From assembly GCF_018873765.1 (NCBI RefSeq), contig NC_057916.1, forward strand, positions 31,409,501 to 31,473,500: 64,000 nucleotides of DNA, given 5' to 3'. Positions 43,228 to 54,439 of this stretch are shown piece after piece. Source of the DNA: Telopea speciosissima (Eukaryota; Streptophyta; Magnoliopsida; Proteales; Proteaceae). Numbering within the stretch: the stretch's first letter is position 1; each line of letters opens with the position of its first letter. The notes under the pieces were generated by a model, which was given only the letters and a program-made list of their open reading frames with translations, did not search any database and was not told where the DNA came from. Made by a program: the position numbers and the translations under genes.

Positions 43228-44778
43228 TTACTTCCTCAACTCGATCCTCACCGGAAAACCACCTTTCATCTTGGAGGACAAGTAAGAAACGAAAAGCGGA
43301 TCAAATTCCTTTTCCGCCGGCACCACCCGATACTTCTGCATCACACCTGCAACTATCCTCTGCATCTGCAAGAAAGCCATATCTTTCCCTAAGCATACCC
43401 TTGGACCTGCTTGGAACACTGGGTATGTGTATGGATCTTTTCCCACAAACTTCACCTTCCCAGAAGGAGAGCTTTCCTCTTTCTCAAGCCACCTCTCCGG
43501 TCGAAACTCCATGCAGTCTTTGCCCCATATCTTTTCCATCCTCCCCATTGCATAAGGAAAGTATGTCACTCCCGTTCCTTTCTTCACAAATGTACCGTCC
43601 GGCAGAACATCGTTGGCGGCTGCGAATTTAGCGTCATTTGGTACCGGTGGGTACAACCTCATGGTTTCGCAGATGGCTGCATGAGTGTAAACTACGTGCT
43701 TCACATGGTCGTAATCAAGAGATTCCGGCTTCTCCTTCAACTCCTTCATTAATTCTTCTTCTACACGAGGGTTGCGAGAAACTAACAAGAAGAACCAAGT
43801 CAAGGCTGCCGACGTTGTATCCCGGCCAGCTAAGATAAAGCTGATCACCATATCTGTAGCAAAACGTTCGTCAGAATGGCCAGAGTTCAAGATTCTTGAG
43901 AGGAGGTCCTGTGTTTCTAGAGAAGATTTCTTCTCTTCCAGTTCCCTTCTCTTTTCTCTCACCACCTTTGTTGCGAATTCACGAACTGTTGCGTTTGCTT
44001 CTCGTAGACGTTTCTCCGACCCAATATTAAGTGCACGTTTAAGCTTCCAAAAGGGTGGAAATATGTAGTGAAACCTCTCACTGCTCAACTGGGTAGCAGC
44101 TTCGAATGCTTCGGCGAAATCGGATTTTGGCTGTGGGAATGATGGAGACAGACACGCCGGGTCATAACCAAAAGCAATTTTACAGACGTTGTCGAAGGTA
44201 AACCTCTGAAGGATGTCTTGGAGATCAAGTACGTAATTATTAGTAGCAGCATCAAACAGTAGAGGAAGGAGACGGTCGAAGACCTCGTCTTCGACAACAG
44301 TTTCAATGAACTTGCGGAGAGATTTGGTGTTGAATTCATGGCTGGATATCTGTCTCTGAAACCTCCAGTTATCGCCGTCGGCATTAAAGATGCCATCGCC
44401 GAGGAAATTGGTGAGAGTGTCTCTAAAGAAGTCTCCTTTTGGGTAGAGATAGAATTCGTTTTTGAGAATGTGTTGGACGTTGGCTGGGTTAGTGGTTACG
44501 AGCTGAAGATGGCCAAGAGGGCGATTAAGAAGAATGTTTCCATTGGGACTCTTTTGAAGAAGTTCTGTAGCCCATTGGTTGAATTTCTCTTGGTTAGCGG
44601 AAATGGCAATTGATTGTCCCAACAATGGATATGATTTCGGGATTTTGGTTGTTTGAGATGAAACTACTGAAGATAAAGACTTCTTCTTTTGCACTTGATT
44701 GAAGCTAGTTTTGATGATGAAGAGGAAGAGTGGGACAATGACTAGTAGGAGAGACGCTAAGAACTCAAGCTGAAACAT
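43228..44778 (-). CDS. CYP94A-like: cytochrome P450, CYP94A-like fatty-acid omega-hydroxylase (gene 3)
   Basis: 516 residues, one exon. Anchor about residues 4-22, then PKSYPLLG; I-helix AGRDTT 317-322 followed by SAALTWFF (Thr where the sisters have Ile); ETMR 371-374; FRPERW; haem loop FQAGPRVCLG with Cys462. All catalytic signatures are intact. The MFQ start is used because the 26 extra upstream codons begin only about 20 bp after the TATA box. It has private changes (IPKSYP, QEKFNQ, LLQKSPNG, FDAATNN, PNDAKFAAANDV) and shares HLQLV, DEVFDRLLPLL and YDHVKHV with gene 1 but the RIELRK end with gene 4. Confidence 0.92.
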   Translation of the reverse strand: MFQLEFLASLLLVIVPLFLFIIKTSFNQVQKKKSLSSVVSSQTTKIPKSYPLLGQSIAISANQEKFNQWATELLQKSPNGNILLNRPLGHLQLVTTNPANVQHILKNEFYLYPKGDFFRDTLTNFLGDGIFNADGDNWRFQRQISSHEFNTKSLRKFIETVVEDEVFDRLLPLLFDAATNNYVLDLQDILQRFTFDNVCKIAFGYDPACLSPSFPQPKSDFAEAFEAATQLSSERFHYIFPPFWKLKRALNIGSEKRLREANATVREFATKVVREKRRELEEKKSSLETQDLLSRILNSGHSDERFATDMVISFILAGRDTTSAALTWFFLLVSRNPRVEEELMKELKEKPESLDYDHVKHVVYTHAAICETMRLYPPVPNDAKFAAANDVLPDGTFVKKGTGVTYFPYAMGRMEKIWGKDCMEFRPERWLEKEESSPSGKVKFVGKDPYTYPVFQAGPRVCLGKDMAFLQMQRIVAGVMQKYRVVPAEKEFDPLFVSYLSSKMKGGFPVRIELRK

Positions 44779-44866
44779 GATGGAGTTGTTAAGAAGAAGA
44801 CAACTACTAGAAGAGAAGCTGATTGTCTTGTCTTGATGAGTATCTCTTCTCTGCATCGTAGTAGTG

Positions 44867-44874
44867 AATTTATA
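44867..44874 (-). promoter_or_regulatory. TATA box of CYP94 gene 3
   Basis: TATAAATT on the minus strand in TCCTATAAATTCACTACTAC, about 90 bp before the start codon. Confidence 0.75.
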
Positions 44875-44951
44875 GGAGAAAAAATCTTTGACGAAGCAAG
44901 CAGGAGGTGTGAGTTTTCCACACTTACCTAAAATGAATGGGACAGCCTAAA

Positions 44952-44963
44952 CTGACTTTGACT
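44952..44963. promoter_or_regulatory. W-box pair upstream of gene 3, one core degenerate
   Basis: CTGACTTTGACT: the second core fits TTGACY, the first has lost its initial T. The position corresponds to the gene 2 and gene 4 pairs. Confidence 0.5.
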
Positions 44964-45239
44964 ACCAGAGCAGTTCTTTGATAATTACCAAATCAAAGAT
45001 AACCTAGGCAATAAGGAGAAAAGTATTCGGTCAACCAGTTCAGGGATTTCTTGGTCTGGAACTTCCGACCACTCAAATAGAATTGTCAAAATTGTCTTGC
45101 ATTTTTTGTTTTGTTTTATTTTTTCTTTCTTTCTATTATATATTATCCTTAAAGTGGATGTTCTTTCCAAATGTGTTTAATTTTTTAAAAATAAAAAAAC
45201 TTATAAAATTCAAAGAAAAAAAACCAGGAAAGGGTGCTG

Positions 45240-45460
45240 CCACACATCTCTAGGCATGCACCGAGATGTGTGCGGTACAACTCAACCGTTGGATGTCTCC
45301 TGAGCGCATCCTAAATGCGAGCCTCCCTGAAGACGATCCTAATCCATTTCCCAGTGCCATTAATAAGAGGGACCCCACCAGACAGTGGTAGGGTGGTCAT
45401 TGCACCCCCTTCTTAGGAGCACTGGTGAACTAGACTAGACAGGGAACTAGGGGGATAAAG
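45240..45460. mobile_element. hairpin-like elements l, partial
   Basis: Two palindromic pieces. CACATCTCTAGGCATGCACC with CGAGATGTGTG is at 45242-45272. At 45340-45450, CCCAGTGCC...AGGAGCACTGG flank GGTGGTCATTGCACC, whose reverse complement fits the AATGACCACC core. Ends GACGATCC / GGATAAAGATCC resemble other family tips. No clear duplication. Confidence 0.5.
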
Positions 45461-45489
45461 ATCCCAAACAACCAATTAGAGCATCACAA

Positions 45490-45760
45490 ATCATGATTGC
45501 TCAATCTAGAGTACGTGTATTGACCGGCATGCATAAAGAAACCATTTACCTTCCAGACTTCATTCATGTCTATGACTTGTTTGATTGGAGATTGGATCAG
45601 ATCTATAATTCCATGTTTATACTATGGGCTGCAATCATGTTAGGCTGGGCCGGTTTTGTTTATATATTTAATCAATGGTTATTAAATGTAAATTATGATA
45701 CTTAATGGATGGTCCTTATCTTGCTTACATCTTTACATATATAAATATATTGAGGATTTT
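45490..45760. repeat. far-upstream module of gene 3
   Basis: GTATTGACCGGCATGCATAA, ATTTACCTTCCAGACTTCATTC and TCCATGTTTATACTATGGGC parallel 37520-37640 and 41205-41310. The block TTAATCAATGGTTATTAAATG followed directly by TAAATTATGATAC is the empty site for the SINE at 37972. Confidence 0.7.
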
Positions 45761-46269
45761 CTATGCTACCAGCATGAGGGAATCTCCTACACCACATCAA
45801 TGGCGATACAACAAATGATATCATCTTTGTAGGATCCACATGATCTAAGGAGGGGAGAGAAAATAATTAATAACCAGTGTGAGAGGACATATGATATATT
45901 AACTCCGTCAAACTTTTTCCCAAATATATAATAAATATTGGGAAATTTACACATATCTCTCTTAAGGTAAGGCTTAATTACAAAAGCACTTGTGAGTTTT
46001 GGATATTTACGCATATCACTCTTGTTTTTTCAAAATAATTAATAAATAAACCTACTCTGTTAACCTGACTAAAAACATTATAATATATCATATATTGACA
46101 AAATTACCCTTCCTATTAAAATAAATCTCTTGTTTCCATTATTTTCCTTATTTCTACTCTTGAAGAACCCTAACAGTAGAGAACCATCCATGGTCGTACC
46201 GTCTCTCCCATCTCCGGTAAAAAGAAGCTCTTTCTGCTCAAATGCCCTCTTTCTTCTATTATTTCTATT

Positions 46270-46430
46270 ATGGAGCAAGAACTTTTTCATGCACACTGAT
46301 GGAGCTTGGAATGTTTCTTTGAGAAAAGGAAGCAGGGGCATCATCATCAAGACCCACCAGTGCTCTTTTGTAGATGCCAAATGCAAGATTGGTATTAATT
46401 TTTCTATTGCAACTGATAAACCCAAAATCA
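46270..46430 (+). pseudogene. LINE RNase H fragment
   Basis: The + strand reads FFMHTDGAWNVSLRKGSRGI, then IIKTHQCSFVDAKCKIG, the start of a plant L1 RNase H (RVT_3) domain with the first catalytic Asp in HTDGAW. It is preceded at 45949-46130 by a MULE-terminus-like stretch (GGGAAATTTACACATATCTC) without a partner. Confidence 0.55.
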
Positions 46431-46439
46431 CACCAACCA

Positions 46440-47060
46440 AGCAAAGGCCGCCACGTGTCCCAGCCCAAGTAGGAAGACCATCCCAAAGCCGACCACCTTA
46501 CATTTCACTCGATTGGCCCATACGGGCTACTACCATCAAGGACCAAGTCCAGGTACTACGGGCTACTACCATCAACAAGGAAGTTCAGGTACTACAGGCT
46601 ACTACCGCCAACAACAAGATATACATCATCTCATGGGTACAGGGCACCGCCTACCAGCAACATAGTCCCAGATGGACTCAAGCACCAAGGATCTTATCCA
46701 ACACACTAAGACGTTTAAATGTCTGTCCACCAGGAACATCTACCCTACCAGGACTCTATCTCCCGTAGGGGAACAACCAACCAAGAGAAGAATCCTTCTA
46801 CCTAGGAACTCTATCTACTACGAGGGTTACTCGTCATCAACTGGGACTCTCCACACCGCCACACACTACTATAAATACGAAGGTACTCTACCCCATCAAC
46901 TCATCTTGAATTGTAATTATTCATCTGTTTGCTCAGAGAGATCTAATTTAGGTATCAAAGAGTCTTAGGCCAAAATCACACCGGTTCTCCTTTGTCACCA
47001 TGGTCCTTTTGCAGGTTACGGCACTCAAAGGGACCACCGGACGATTTCTTGTCGCAGCAG
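46440..47060 (+). mobile_element. gypsy-type LTR fragment
   Basis: CCACGTGTCCCAGCCCAAG starts a U3-like region with three imperfect repeats of GGGCTACTACCATCAA. A TATA box ACTATAAATACGAAGG lies at about 46869, followed by CAACTCATCTTGAA, GCTCAGAGAGATCTAATTTAGG and a CACCGGTTCTCCTTTG block typical of the R/U5 part of plant gypsy LTRs. No second LTR or internal domain is nearby, so it is a fragment or solo LTR. Confidence 0.6.
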
Positions 47061-47269
47061 CTACCATAGAAGCTTAGGCTATTAGAGATTATGGTATTCT
47101 TTTGGCCAAGTTCTTATGTCTTCCTGCTTTAGTTATTTTCTTAGATTATTAATATGTTGTTTGTGCATTTTATAGTAATAAAATGTCTCTTCTTTGGATT
47201 GGGCCTCTAGAGCCATTGTGGAGGATGTTGTTTTGATTTATTTATTTTCTCTAGTAAATAGGAAGGCTT

Positions 47270-48140
47270 ACTTTCCATCCCTATGTATTGACGTAAATGC
47301 CCTCTCTAACCCCATCCAACGATTATATAATTTGGCCAAATGTTTTCTATGTAGCAGTGCAAGCTGCACTCAAACACATGAGGTGGGTGAAATGACCACT
47401 CTGCTCCTCTTGAATGGGCAATCCATGTGTCTGGGTGCAGCCTGCGCTGCTGCGCAGAGAACTTCCCCTCATATAATTCTTAGAACCTGACTTGTTCTTA
47501 CTCTTGAAACCATCACTCATTTTATTTCGAAGGCATTCAGTGAGTCAATTTCATCGTCTACTTATTTTATTGTCTTCCTTTGTTCCTTGTATAGTTGTAT
47601 CTGACTAATGATTCGATGCCATGAAGCGTACCGGACTACGCGCCCACCTTTGAACTGGTATGCGGCTCATTATCCGGTTGCATTGCCCTCCGTCTATTGT
47701 CAAATTTTTCTAGTAAAGAATGAGAATGAAATAAACAAAACCAAACAAAAGAGAAAATTTTAAGGGAAAGAGAATAAATAGATTTCATTATTATAAAAAG
47801 TTTTCTTGGGAACTGCAAAGAGATATCATTTATGATCTTATTAGCAATTGTTTTGTTTGCGGAAGCTGGTCTAGGAAATGGTGTGTTTTCACCATAAAAT
47901 GTTAGGTGGGTGTACCTAATATCTATCATGTGGCAGATTGCTTAGTATCTTAACTATTTGGGATCAGGATCTTTTCCACTGAACATTCAACGGCTGGGAG
48001 CATCCGGGCATGCAACACGAATGTCTACAATCGTCGGATGCATATTGGAAGCTAGGGTTGGTGTGTTGGAGAGAATCTCTTTCCAATTACTTGACACATC
48101 TGAATTTAATTAGAGATGGTCATGTGGGAAATATAAAGGT
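47270..48140 (+). repeat. paralogue of the 2.04-6.0 kb flank
   Basis: Matches 2085-2180, 3873-4050 and 5750-5990 in order and orientation, without the two MULEs found there. It has its own hairpin at 47333. A second foldback-like insert (GGGATCAGGATCTTTTCC ... GGAGAGAATCTCTTTCC) is at about 47958-48090. Confidence 0.65.
47324..47478. mobile_element. hairpin element k, 9-bp TSD
   Basis: The element is 47333-47469, flanked by TATATAATT and CATATAATT. The paralogous site at 2124-2132 (TATATGATT) is empty. Arms GCAGTGCAAGCTGCAC and AACACATG have inverted partners. Core AATGACCACTCTGCTCC. Confidence 0.82.
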
Positions 48141-48933
48141 TTAAAGATCCATTATAGGTTCTATTTGATTACAAGGGAGGTTAAATGGGTGGGGATTGGA
48201 AATTTTTAAACTTAAAAAGGAAATTTTTGTAACATAACCCCAATATGCTTGTATACACGATAGTTAGAGTAAGGTTAGGAATGGCAATAAAATGGGTACG
48301 GTTACATGCGCAATTAAATAGATAAAATAACAATAATACTTTCAAAAATCTGGTGTAATAAACACACATGGTAATAATACGGTACATGTTTAATACAATT
48401 GCTCTGTATGCAAAAATATGGACATATATTCACTATGTAAACAATGATTTTATCGAAAGATTGCACATCAAAGATTCAATTTGCATGGTTACTAGTGGGT
48501 TTTTTAGATATATTCAATGTGTAGAAATCTTAGTATGTTTATAATGAACTACATATTGAATTTGGAAGTTTATTTCATCCACTAATAAAGAATAAACCAA
48601 GGCACTGAATAGGAAAATAATACATTATTTTCGTGATGAGGTGAATCCCGTTGCAAACTTTTTGCCAAAGATGTAGTAAAGCGTGGATGTTCGGCTGAAA
48701 TGGTTGTTTTTCCTCCCCATATTCTTGGAGAACTTGAAAAAGATGTATTGTATAGACTTAGATTTCATTTTGCTAAATTATTAGATGAATTGGGTTTCCT
48801 TCTAATGGCAATGCCGAATTCCTTTTCTCTATCTTGATTTTCTATGCCTAGACTAAAATTTTACTACATCCTCTTTTCTTCTTAATTTTAAATTTTGGAT
48901 CCTTCAACAAACAAAAAAAATCTTAGAAAGTAA
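48141..48933. other. AT-rich intergenic, nothing recognised
   Basis: Short open frames only. Positions 48700-48910 resemble a LINE 3' end (CTTTCTTCTTAATTTT-like sequence before an A-rich run), but this is weak. Confidence 0.35.
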
Positions 48934-51052
48934 TTTTATTAAGGGAAAATATCATTCCCCTCCCCTTTAAGTTTGCCTAATATCAATCCAGTACCTAAGT
49001 TTTGAAAAATATCTACCCCCTCCCCTACTTTATAAAGATTCTATCAACCATACCCTTAGTGACTAACGGTATTAAAATAAGAGTTTAAAAGACGATATTA
49101 CCCTTTAATTGGAGTTAAAAAAGGTGTCTAGGGTGGGACCCACCCCTTCTTCATTCTTCTTCTTCTTCTTCTTCTTCTTAAACCCCATAATACCCTTAAT
49201 GTGATTTTATTTCAATTTTACCCTCTTCAACCCCAAAACTCCTTTTGCGGCTTCTTCCCAAAAAACCCTGTGTTCTTCTTCTTCAACCCCAAAACAAGAA
49301 CCTTGAGTGTATGAATTCATCGAGGGTGCAGGTTTTCCCACTGCATGTACCCTTGAGATGGTATCGCTCTTAATCAAATTCAAACCCCTAACCTACAGTG
49401 TTTTTTTAACTATAAACTAGGTCTTACTAACTGAATCTAAATCTCTTAATCCATTCGTATTCGTTCTGTTTCAAAAAGTCCCCAATGCGTGGCTCTTTTT
49501 TCCACCAAATCACCTAACTTAATTTCTTCTTTCTGACGGGTTGACACAAAGTTCAGAAATTTAAAAACCCTTCAACGAAGCTTAGGAATGCAATTTTGAA
49601 TCAGTTCCCTTATTTCCGGCAGTTCCATTATCCAATTTGGACTTTTGGAACTGCTTAGGGGCTATTTGGAAGAAGGGATTACGTGGGTCATGCATCCTAC
49701 CACTTGACCTCCCATCCCCCGCTGGATAACAAAATCCTTTTTCTTGAATTTCCATTTTTCCAATTTTTTTTTTTTTTTTAATATTAGCGAGCTTCTCTGG
49801 TTTCTAGTTCTAAGTTCCTTTTCTAACTTCCTTCCCTCTTTCTTAGAATCTTATTGGGTAGCAAATTCCTAAATGCATCCGTGTGATGGGTTGTCCAAGT
49901 CTACCTTCAAGAACTGTTGGGTGATTTCTGAAAGGCTTGAAGTTTGAAGTAATATATAGTCTAGGTGTTTCATGAAGATTTTTGAACTGGGTTTTTTTCT
50001 CAAACTTGCAGTGGTTGTGGTCGTGAACGACACTTTCTATTTCAGATAGGTAGAGGCATTGTAGATGTGGAGGGTGTTCTTTCCAAAATAGAAATAATTG
50101 TGGTCGTGAATGACTCTCATGGATTGACTTCCCTTGATATTTAGCTTCTTTTGTACAGATCCAATGGTTGGTTCAAACTTGCTCTTGGAAATAGTTCTTG
50201 TCAAGAATAGAAAGGAGTTGCAGAGCAAAGTTTTGATGATAATTTGAAAGCAGAGAAATACCCAGGATAGTTAGAAGATTAGAAGAAGATGCCAATGCGT
50301 CACTCTCCATCTCCCATCCCTCTCCTTCGACCCCACTGAAACCCCAAACCCACCTTCCCTTTCCCTTCTATCTCACTATATAGCAGTGAGAAAAAAAAAG
50401 TTGAAACCCTTTTGCAAACTAATCGAACCACCCCTTCTTCTCATTTTTTTTCCCAGAACCAACCCCACTGTCTTCCTTTTCCAAAAACCCCAATCCAACA
50501 CTCCTTGGTTCCGCCAGAACCAGAAAAACAAAAAAGAGTGAGAAGAAGAAGAGCAGAGAGGGCGAGAGAGAGTACAGAACCAAAAATAGAAAACCCTTTC
50601 TCTATGTTCTTCTCCCCCCCCCCCCCCCCCCAAAACCCCTCCGTTTTCAACCAACAAGTCTTCTCAGATTTGTCACTGGAGCACTACTACATTCCCGTCG
50701 TCTCTCTGGATTTCATCACTTCCGGTAGGTCCAATGAAATCTCTGCAAATAAACGACATCATCATGAACATCTGAAAGCTCTGGTTTACAATGGAGGGAT
50801 CTCTTCAGAGAAGACCGAAGTGTTGGGGTTGAAGAGGGCAAAATTGGAATAATATAAAATTAAGGGTATTATGGGGTTTTACAAATTTTGTACATGCCAC
50901 ATCATCCCTTAATGGCATTTTTTAACGGTTAGAGTACGGTTGATAGAATCTTTATAAAGTAGGGGAGGGGTAGATATTTTTCAAAACTTGGGTACTGGAT
51001 TGATATTAGGCAAACTTAGAGGGGAGGGGGATGATATTTTCCCTTTTATTAA
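48934..51052. mobile_element. MULE-like TIR element 5, exact 9-bp TSD
   Basis: The element is 48943-51043 (2.1 kb), flanked by TTTTATTAA at 48934-48942 and 51044-51052. Inverted repeats of about 150 bp are nearly perfect at the tips (GGGAAAATATCATTCCCC versus GGGAAAATATCATCCCCC) and continue more weakly to about 330 bp. A related terminus remains at about 42905-42950. The inner + strand frame at 50412-50852 is partly TIR; its middle (FNQQVFSDLSLEHYYIPVV, followed by a possible GT donor at 50725) could be another captured exon, but I do not recognise it. Poly(C) at about 50617-50632. Confidence 0.85.
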
Positions 51053-51610
51053 TAAGCGATGATCTTACAACACGCATAGTATGGTAAAACTTCATGCACT
51101 ATACAGCTTTTGTGAATTACATATAAAGCTAGGCAGCCATGCATAATTATATTTTTCCAGTTTATGATTCCTTGGCTTGAATCAGAGTTGTGAAGAGTTA
51201 GGGAATTATATTGAAACTTACAATCCCTTAACCACAACCCTTTTGTTCTTAAACCAAGCAATTTATAACTGGACAATAATAAATTATTCACAAGACATTC
51301 TTTGAGAAAAGATTTACAAAGATGAGATCGGGTTGACTTGAGATAATGAAGGATACGCTTGACCATAGTCCAATTGTCTTCAGTTAGGGTATGCATATAT
51401 TTTCAGACCTTATTGATAGCTAAACTAACACTAGGACATGTCAAATTAAGATATTGAAGAGCACCAACAATGGAACGATAGCAAGTATGATTTAAGACTT
51501 GTAGGCATCGGTGTAGTCCTCAAGAAAGAAGTGAAGATCCCCAAGGTCCTTAATGGAGAATTCAGTTGCAAGTTGGGCAAGTAACTTAGACACTGAAGTG
51601 GATCAGGTAA
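51053..51610 (-). pseudogene. copia reverse transcriptase fragment
   Basis: The minus strand has LAQLATEFSIKDLGDLHFFL (about 51590-51525), then after a short gap a region ending VSLAINKV, then MHTLTEDNWTMVKRILHYLK (51396-51335). These are consecutive blocks of the copia RT palm and connection. Stops and frame changes follow. It sits between MULE 5 and a Gln/Pro/Tyr-rich stretch. Confidence 0.8.
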
Positions 51611-52053
51611 GCGGTATTGGGGTTGGTGGTATTGGGATAGAAGGATGCGGTATTGGGGTTGGGAGATATGGGGATGGTAGGTGTTGTGGTGATGTTGGGT
51701 TTGTGGTCTAATGATAAAAAAACAGTGTACCCGGTGCACGAGGCTTCCGCCACTATGGGGTATAGGGAGGGTCATAATTTACGTAGTCTTACCCTTGCTT
51801 CAAAGAGTTGTTTCCAGACTCGAACCCATGACCTCTAGGTCACAATGGAGCAACCTTAACCGTCGCACCAGGTCCGCCTCGTTTGTGATCTAATGAGGAT
51901 CAGACAAATTGCAATAATGGGATCCAATGTGATCTAATGACCATTGAGTATTAGTGGTATTGGGGTTGGGTGGTATGGGGATAGAGTGTAGATATCGGTT
52001 GGATGTGATAATGAGGATTGAGTAGTAGTGGGTAGGCGGTATTAGGGTGATAT
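51598..52053. repeat. G-rich short repeats within a copia relic
   Basis: GCGGTATTGGGGTTGG and GGTATTGGGATAGA-like units recur at about 51610, 51651, 51955 and 52035. On the minus strand they read as PQYR-rich peptide. The SINE at 51715 interrupts the array. Confidence 0.55.
51700..51896 (-). mobile_element. Au-type SINE, full length, 15-bp TSD
   Basis: The SINE is 51715-51881 on the minus strand, flanked by TTTGTGGTCTAATGA and TTTGTGATCTAATGA. From its 5' end it reads GAGGCGGACCTGGTGCGACG (A-box region), GGTTCGAGTCTGGAAAC (B-box region), GCAAGGGTAAGACTACGTAA, GGCGGAAGCCTCGTGCACC and GGGTACACTGTTTTTT. The tRNA-derived head and T-rich tail are characteristic of Au SINEs. Confidence 0.85.
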
Positions 52054-52530
52054 TGTTAGGAATTTTTCAATTGCGACGTGTGGGCTTAATTAATTATCGG
52101 GTCGATCATTGATGGGTATCAAGAAATACAAGGGCTGACGTGGCTTGCTGCTATTTTATTGAGATGGATCGAACCGGCCTGGCCCATTGTGGAAGTGAGT
52201 TAGGGTTTGGGGAATATTATAAATACTAATGATGAGGGGTCCCTGTAGTCACTATTCTCTTTTCTCTTTTCTCCACAAGAAAGGAAACTCTTGGGAGAGT
52301 CTAGGAGACTGTAGAAGATCCCCATCGCGGTTGTCCAAGATTGTTCAAGGACTTGCATTCATAATCTGACGGATCACTGTTGTTATTGGGTGCGTTCTTA
52401 TCTGTTCTTCATCAACATACGTGGGTGTCAGGTACACTTTATTTCCCTACTATCTTTTGATTCAATCGTATTCTAGATCACTGTATGGGGATGGTTTCGG
52501 GCTTGACCAAACCCATTGATTGTTCTAACA
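52054..52530 (+). mobile_element. solo LTR (copia-like)
   Basis: It begins TGTTAGGA and ends TTCTAACA, matching inverted LTR tips. A TATA-like ATTATAAATACTAATG is at about 52215, with a leader-like CTCTTTTCTCTTTTCTCC downstream. No identical partner exists in the window, and the flanking 5-mers (GATAT / AAAAT) do not match. Confidence 0.6.
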
Positions 52531-52699
52531 AAAATGTGGTAATGAAGATTCAGGAACGATCTAGCAGTGAGGAAGATGCAACAGCAACGTACTAAGGAAG
52601 ACGATGATGCTAGAACTCGTTGGAGTAACAACAACATAAAATATTTACCAAAAACAACCACATAAAATAAAAAAGGAATAAAATTGAGCAGAAGATCAG

Positions 52700-53575
52700 A
52701 TGCTTGGTGGAGCTAGAAGCTTTGATACCATGCTAGAACAGAAATCTATATTGTTGTTTGGCTCTTTTTTCGGATTGCTCAAACAATCAGTTAACCGTGA
52801 GATCGGTCTATCGTAAACAAATGATATTGATGGAGAGCGCGAGCATGCCAGAGTCTATAAGACTCAAAATAGTAGACGTTTGCATTTCTAACTTCTATCA
52901 GGTTATATGGATCACCCTCTTGCCTCGATTGCTCCAAGGACTTTAGATTAAATATCAAATTGCAATGTATGGAGTAAGGATAATCACAGAACAATTGATA
53001 GTAAAAATGGAAAATCGAGTACTTATATTAATCTTGATGTGGGTATACACAGAGGACATACCACTGTTACAAGAAATCAGAGAAGACCTTGATAGGGGGA
53101 GAGAAAGGGAGATTGATCACTAGGATCAAGAGGGGGAGAAGAGTTACACTAAGAAAAGTAAATTGCAGAAAGTAATTGAAATTGCAGGTTTTTTGTGTGA
53201 TCGAGAGATCCCGTCCTCTTCTGTGCTTGTGTCTTTTATACTTGTGAAGGCAGAACCTCTATTACGTGCCTCCCAACTGTAGTTTTTCTAATGGTTGCAG
53301 AACCGTTTGGGGATCACATCCTTCTGGTGTGGTTTCCACTTTGGGAAGTGGTTTAATGGATGTTTTACAATTATAACCGTTCTAACCGACGTTCTCCTTT
53401 TGAAAAGCCTACCTTTCTGACCGGTCTAAAAATTAATCGGTCTATCATTTCTAGTTATTTGGTAATTTAGGGTGTAAACAATTGTATGTAGTGAATTGTT
53501 TACAAGAGATTACGTGTATATAAAGCAACACAACCCTAATCAAGACTCAGACTTCTACTAGGAAAACATATTGCA
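52700..53575 (-). mobile_element. copia 5' end: probable LTR and tRNA-Met primer site
   Basis: On the minus strand TGGTATCAAAGCTTC at about 52722-52736 resembles the initiator-Met primer-binding site TGGTATCAGAGC, directly preceded by an LTR-like end TTCTAGCA. Upstream (higher coordinates) is about 0.8 kb of LTR-like sequence whose outer border is unclear. The copia RT fragment at 51053-51610 is on the same strand and probably belonged to it. Confidence 0.45.
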
Positions 53576-53690
53576 TAAATAGACTTCGAATAGTAAAAGT
53601 GATAATTTTTTTTGGCTAAAATGGTCATTTGTATTGAAAAGAAGGAAAAAATATAGAGTACATAGAAGTACAGACTAGTCAAGATTGACC

Positions 53691-54175
53691 CTCCCACCCA
53701 TGGTTCTGAATCTCGGATCGGATCTGCCAATAGCGGCTCGGATCGGATCGGTATCGGTCGAGGCCGATCCCAAGATTAGGCCGATACAACAAGGTTTGAC
53801 TGGATCGTTCCTGGATCAGCCAACCCGATTGGATTGGCCAATCTGATCCAATCCTTAACTAATCCGACTGAATATTGTTTTATTTTTTCAAAGTTTTTAA
53901 GTTTTTATTTTTTATTTTTTATATTATCTTGATCGATACTGACAGATCCCAACTGATATTGATCGATCCGATCCGAATAATATCGGTCGGATCCTATCCC
54001 GAGATCAAAACACCCACCAACTTTGGCCGATACATGACCCGATCCATAAAAAAATGATTTTGGGAGTTTTTTGACCGATCCTGACCGAATTGTACCGATC
54101 TGATTCCGATCCGGAAAGGTGTTGGCAATGATCGATACCAAGTCCAATACCTGGATTTTGAACCTTACTCCCACC
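53691..54175. mobile_element. hAT-like MITE 1 (8-bp TSD)
   Basis: The element is 53699-54167, flanked by CTCCCACC at 53691-53698 and 54168-54175. Tips CATGGTTCTGAATCTCGG and, from the right, TAAGGTTCAAAATCCAGG are imperfect inverted repeats. The interior is rich in GATCGGATCGG and GATCCGATCC motifs. Confidence 0.85.
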
Positions 54176-54439
54176 ATGGTTTGAGGTATCGGATCGGATC
54201 GGCAGATTTTGGCTGGATCGGATCAGTATCGACCAAGGCTGATCCTGATACCGATTCGATCCAGCTGTACGGACAGGGGTAAAAATGTAAAAAAATTAGT
54301 TTTTTTTATAAGAAAACAGGGACAAAAGTGTCATATTTGCCCGAGTTTGGGCGATCCCAATCTGTATCGGAACGGGCCGTTCTGATCCCGATCCAATCTG
54401 ATCCAACCGATACTAAGATCACAAACCATGCCTCCCACC
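54168..54439. mobile_element. hAT-like MITE 2 (8-bp TSD), abutting MITE 1
   Basis: The element is 54176-54431, flanked by CTCCCACC at 54168-54175 and 54432-54439, sharing the middle copy with MITE 1. Tips ATGGTTTGAGGTATCGG and, from the right, GCATGGTTTGTGATCTTAG. Same GATCGG-rich interior. Confidence 0.83.

Noticed and set aside
50412..50852. 146-codon frame in MULE 5 as a real gene
   Set aside because: It starts in low-complexity sequence, crosses a poly(C) run and ends in the inverted repeat of the transposon. Only a short middle part could be a captured exon.
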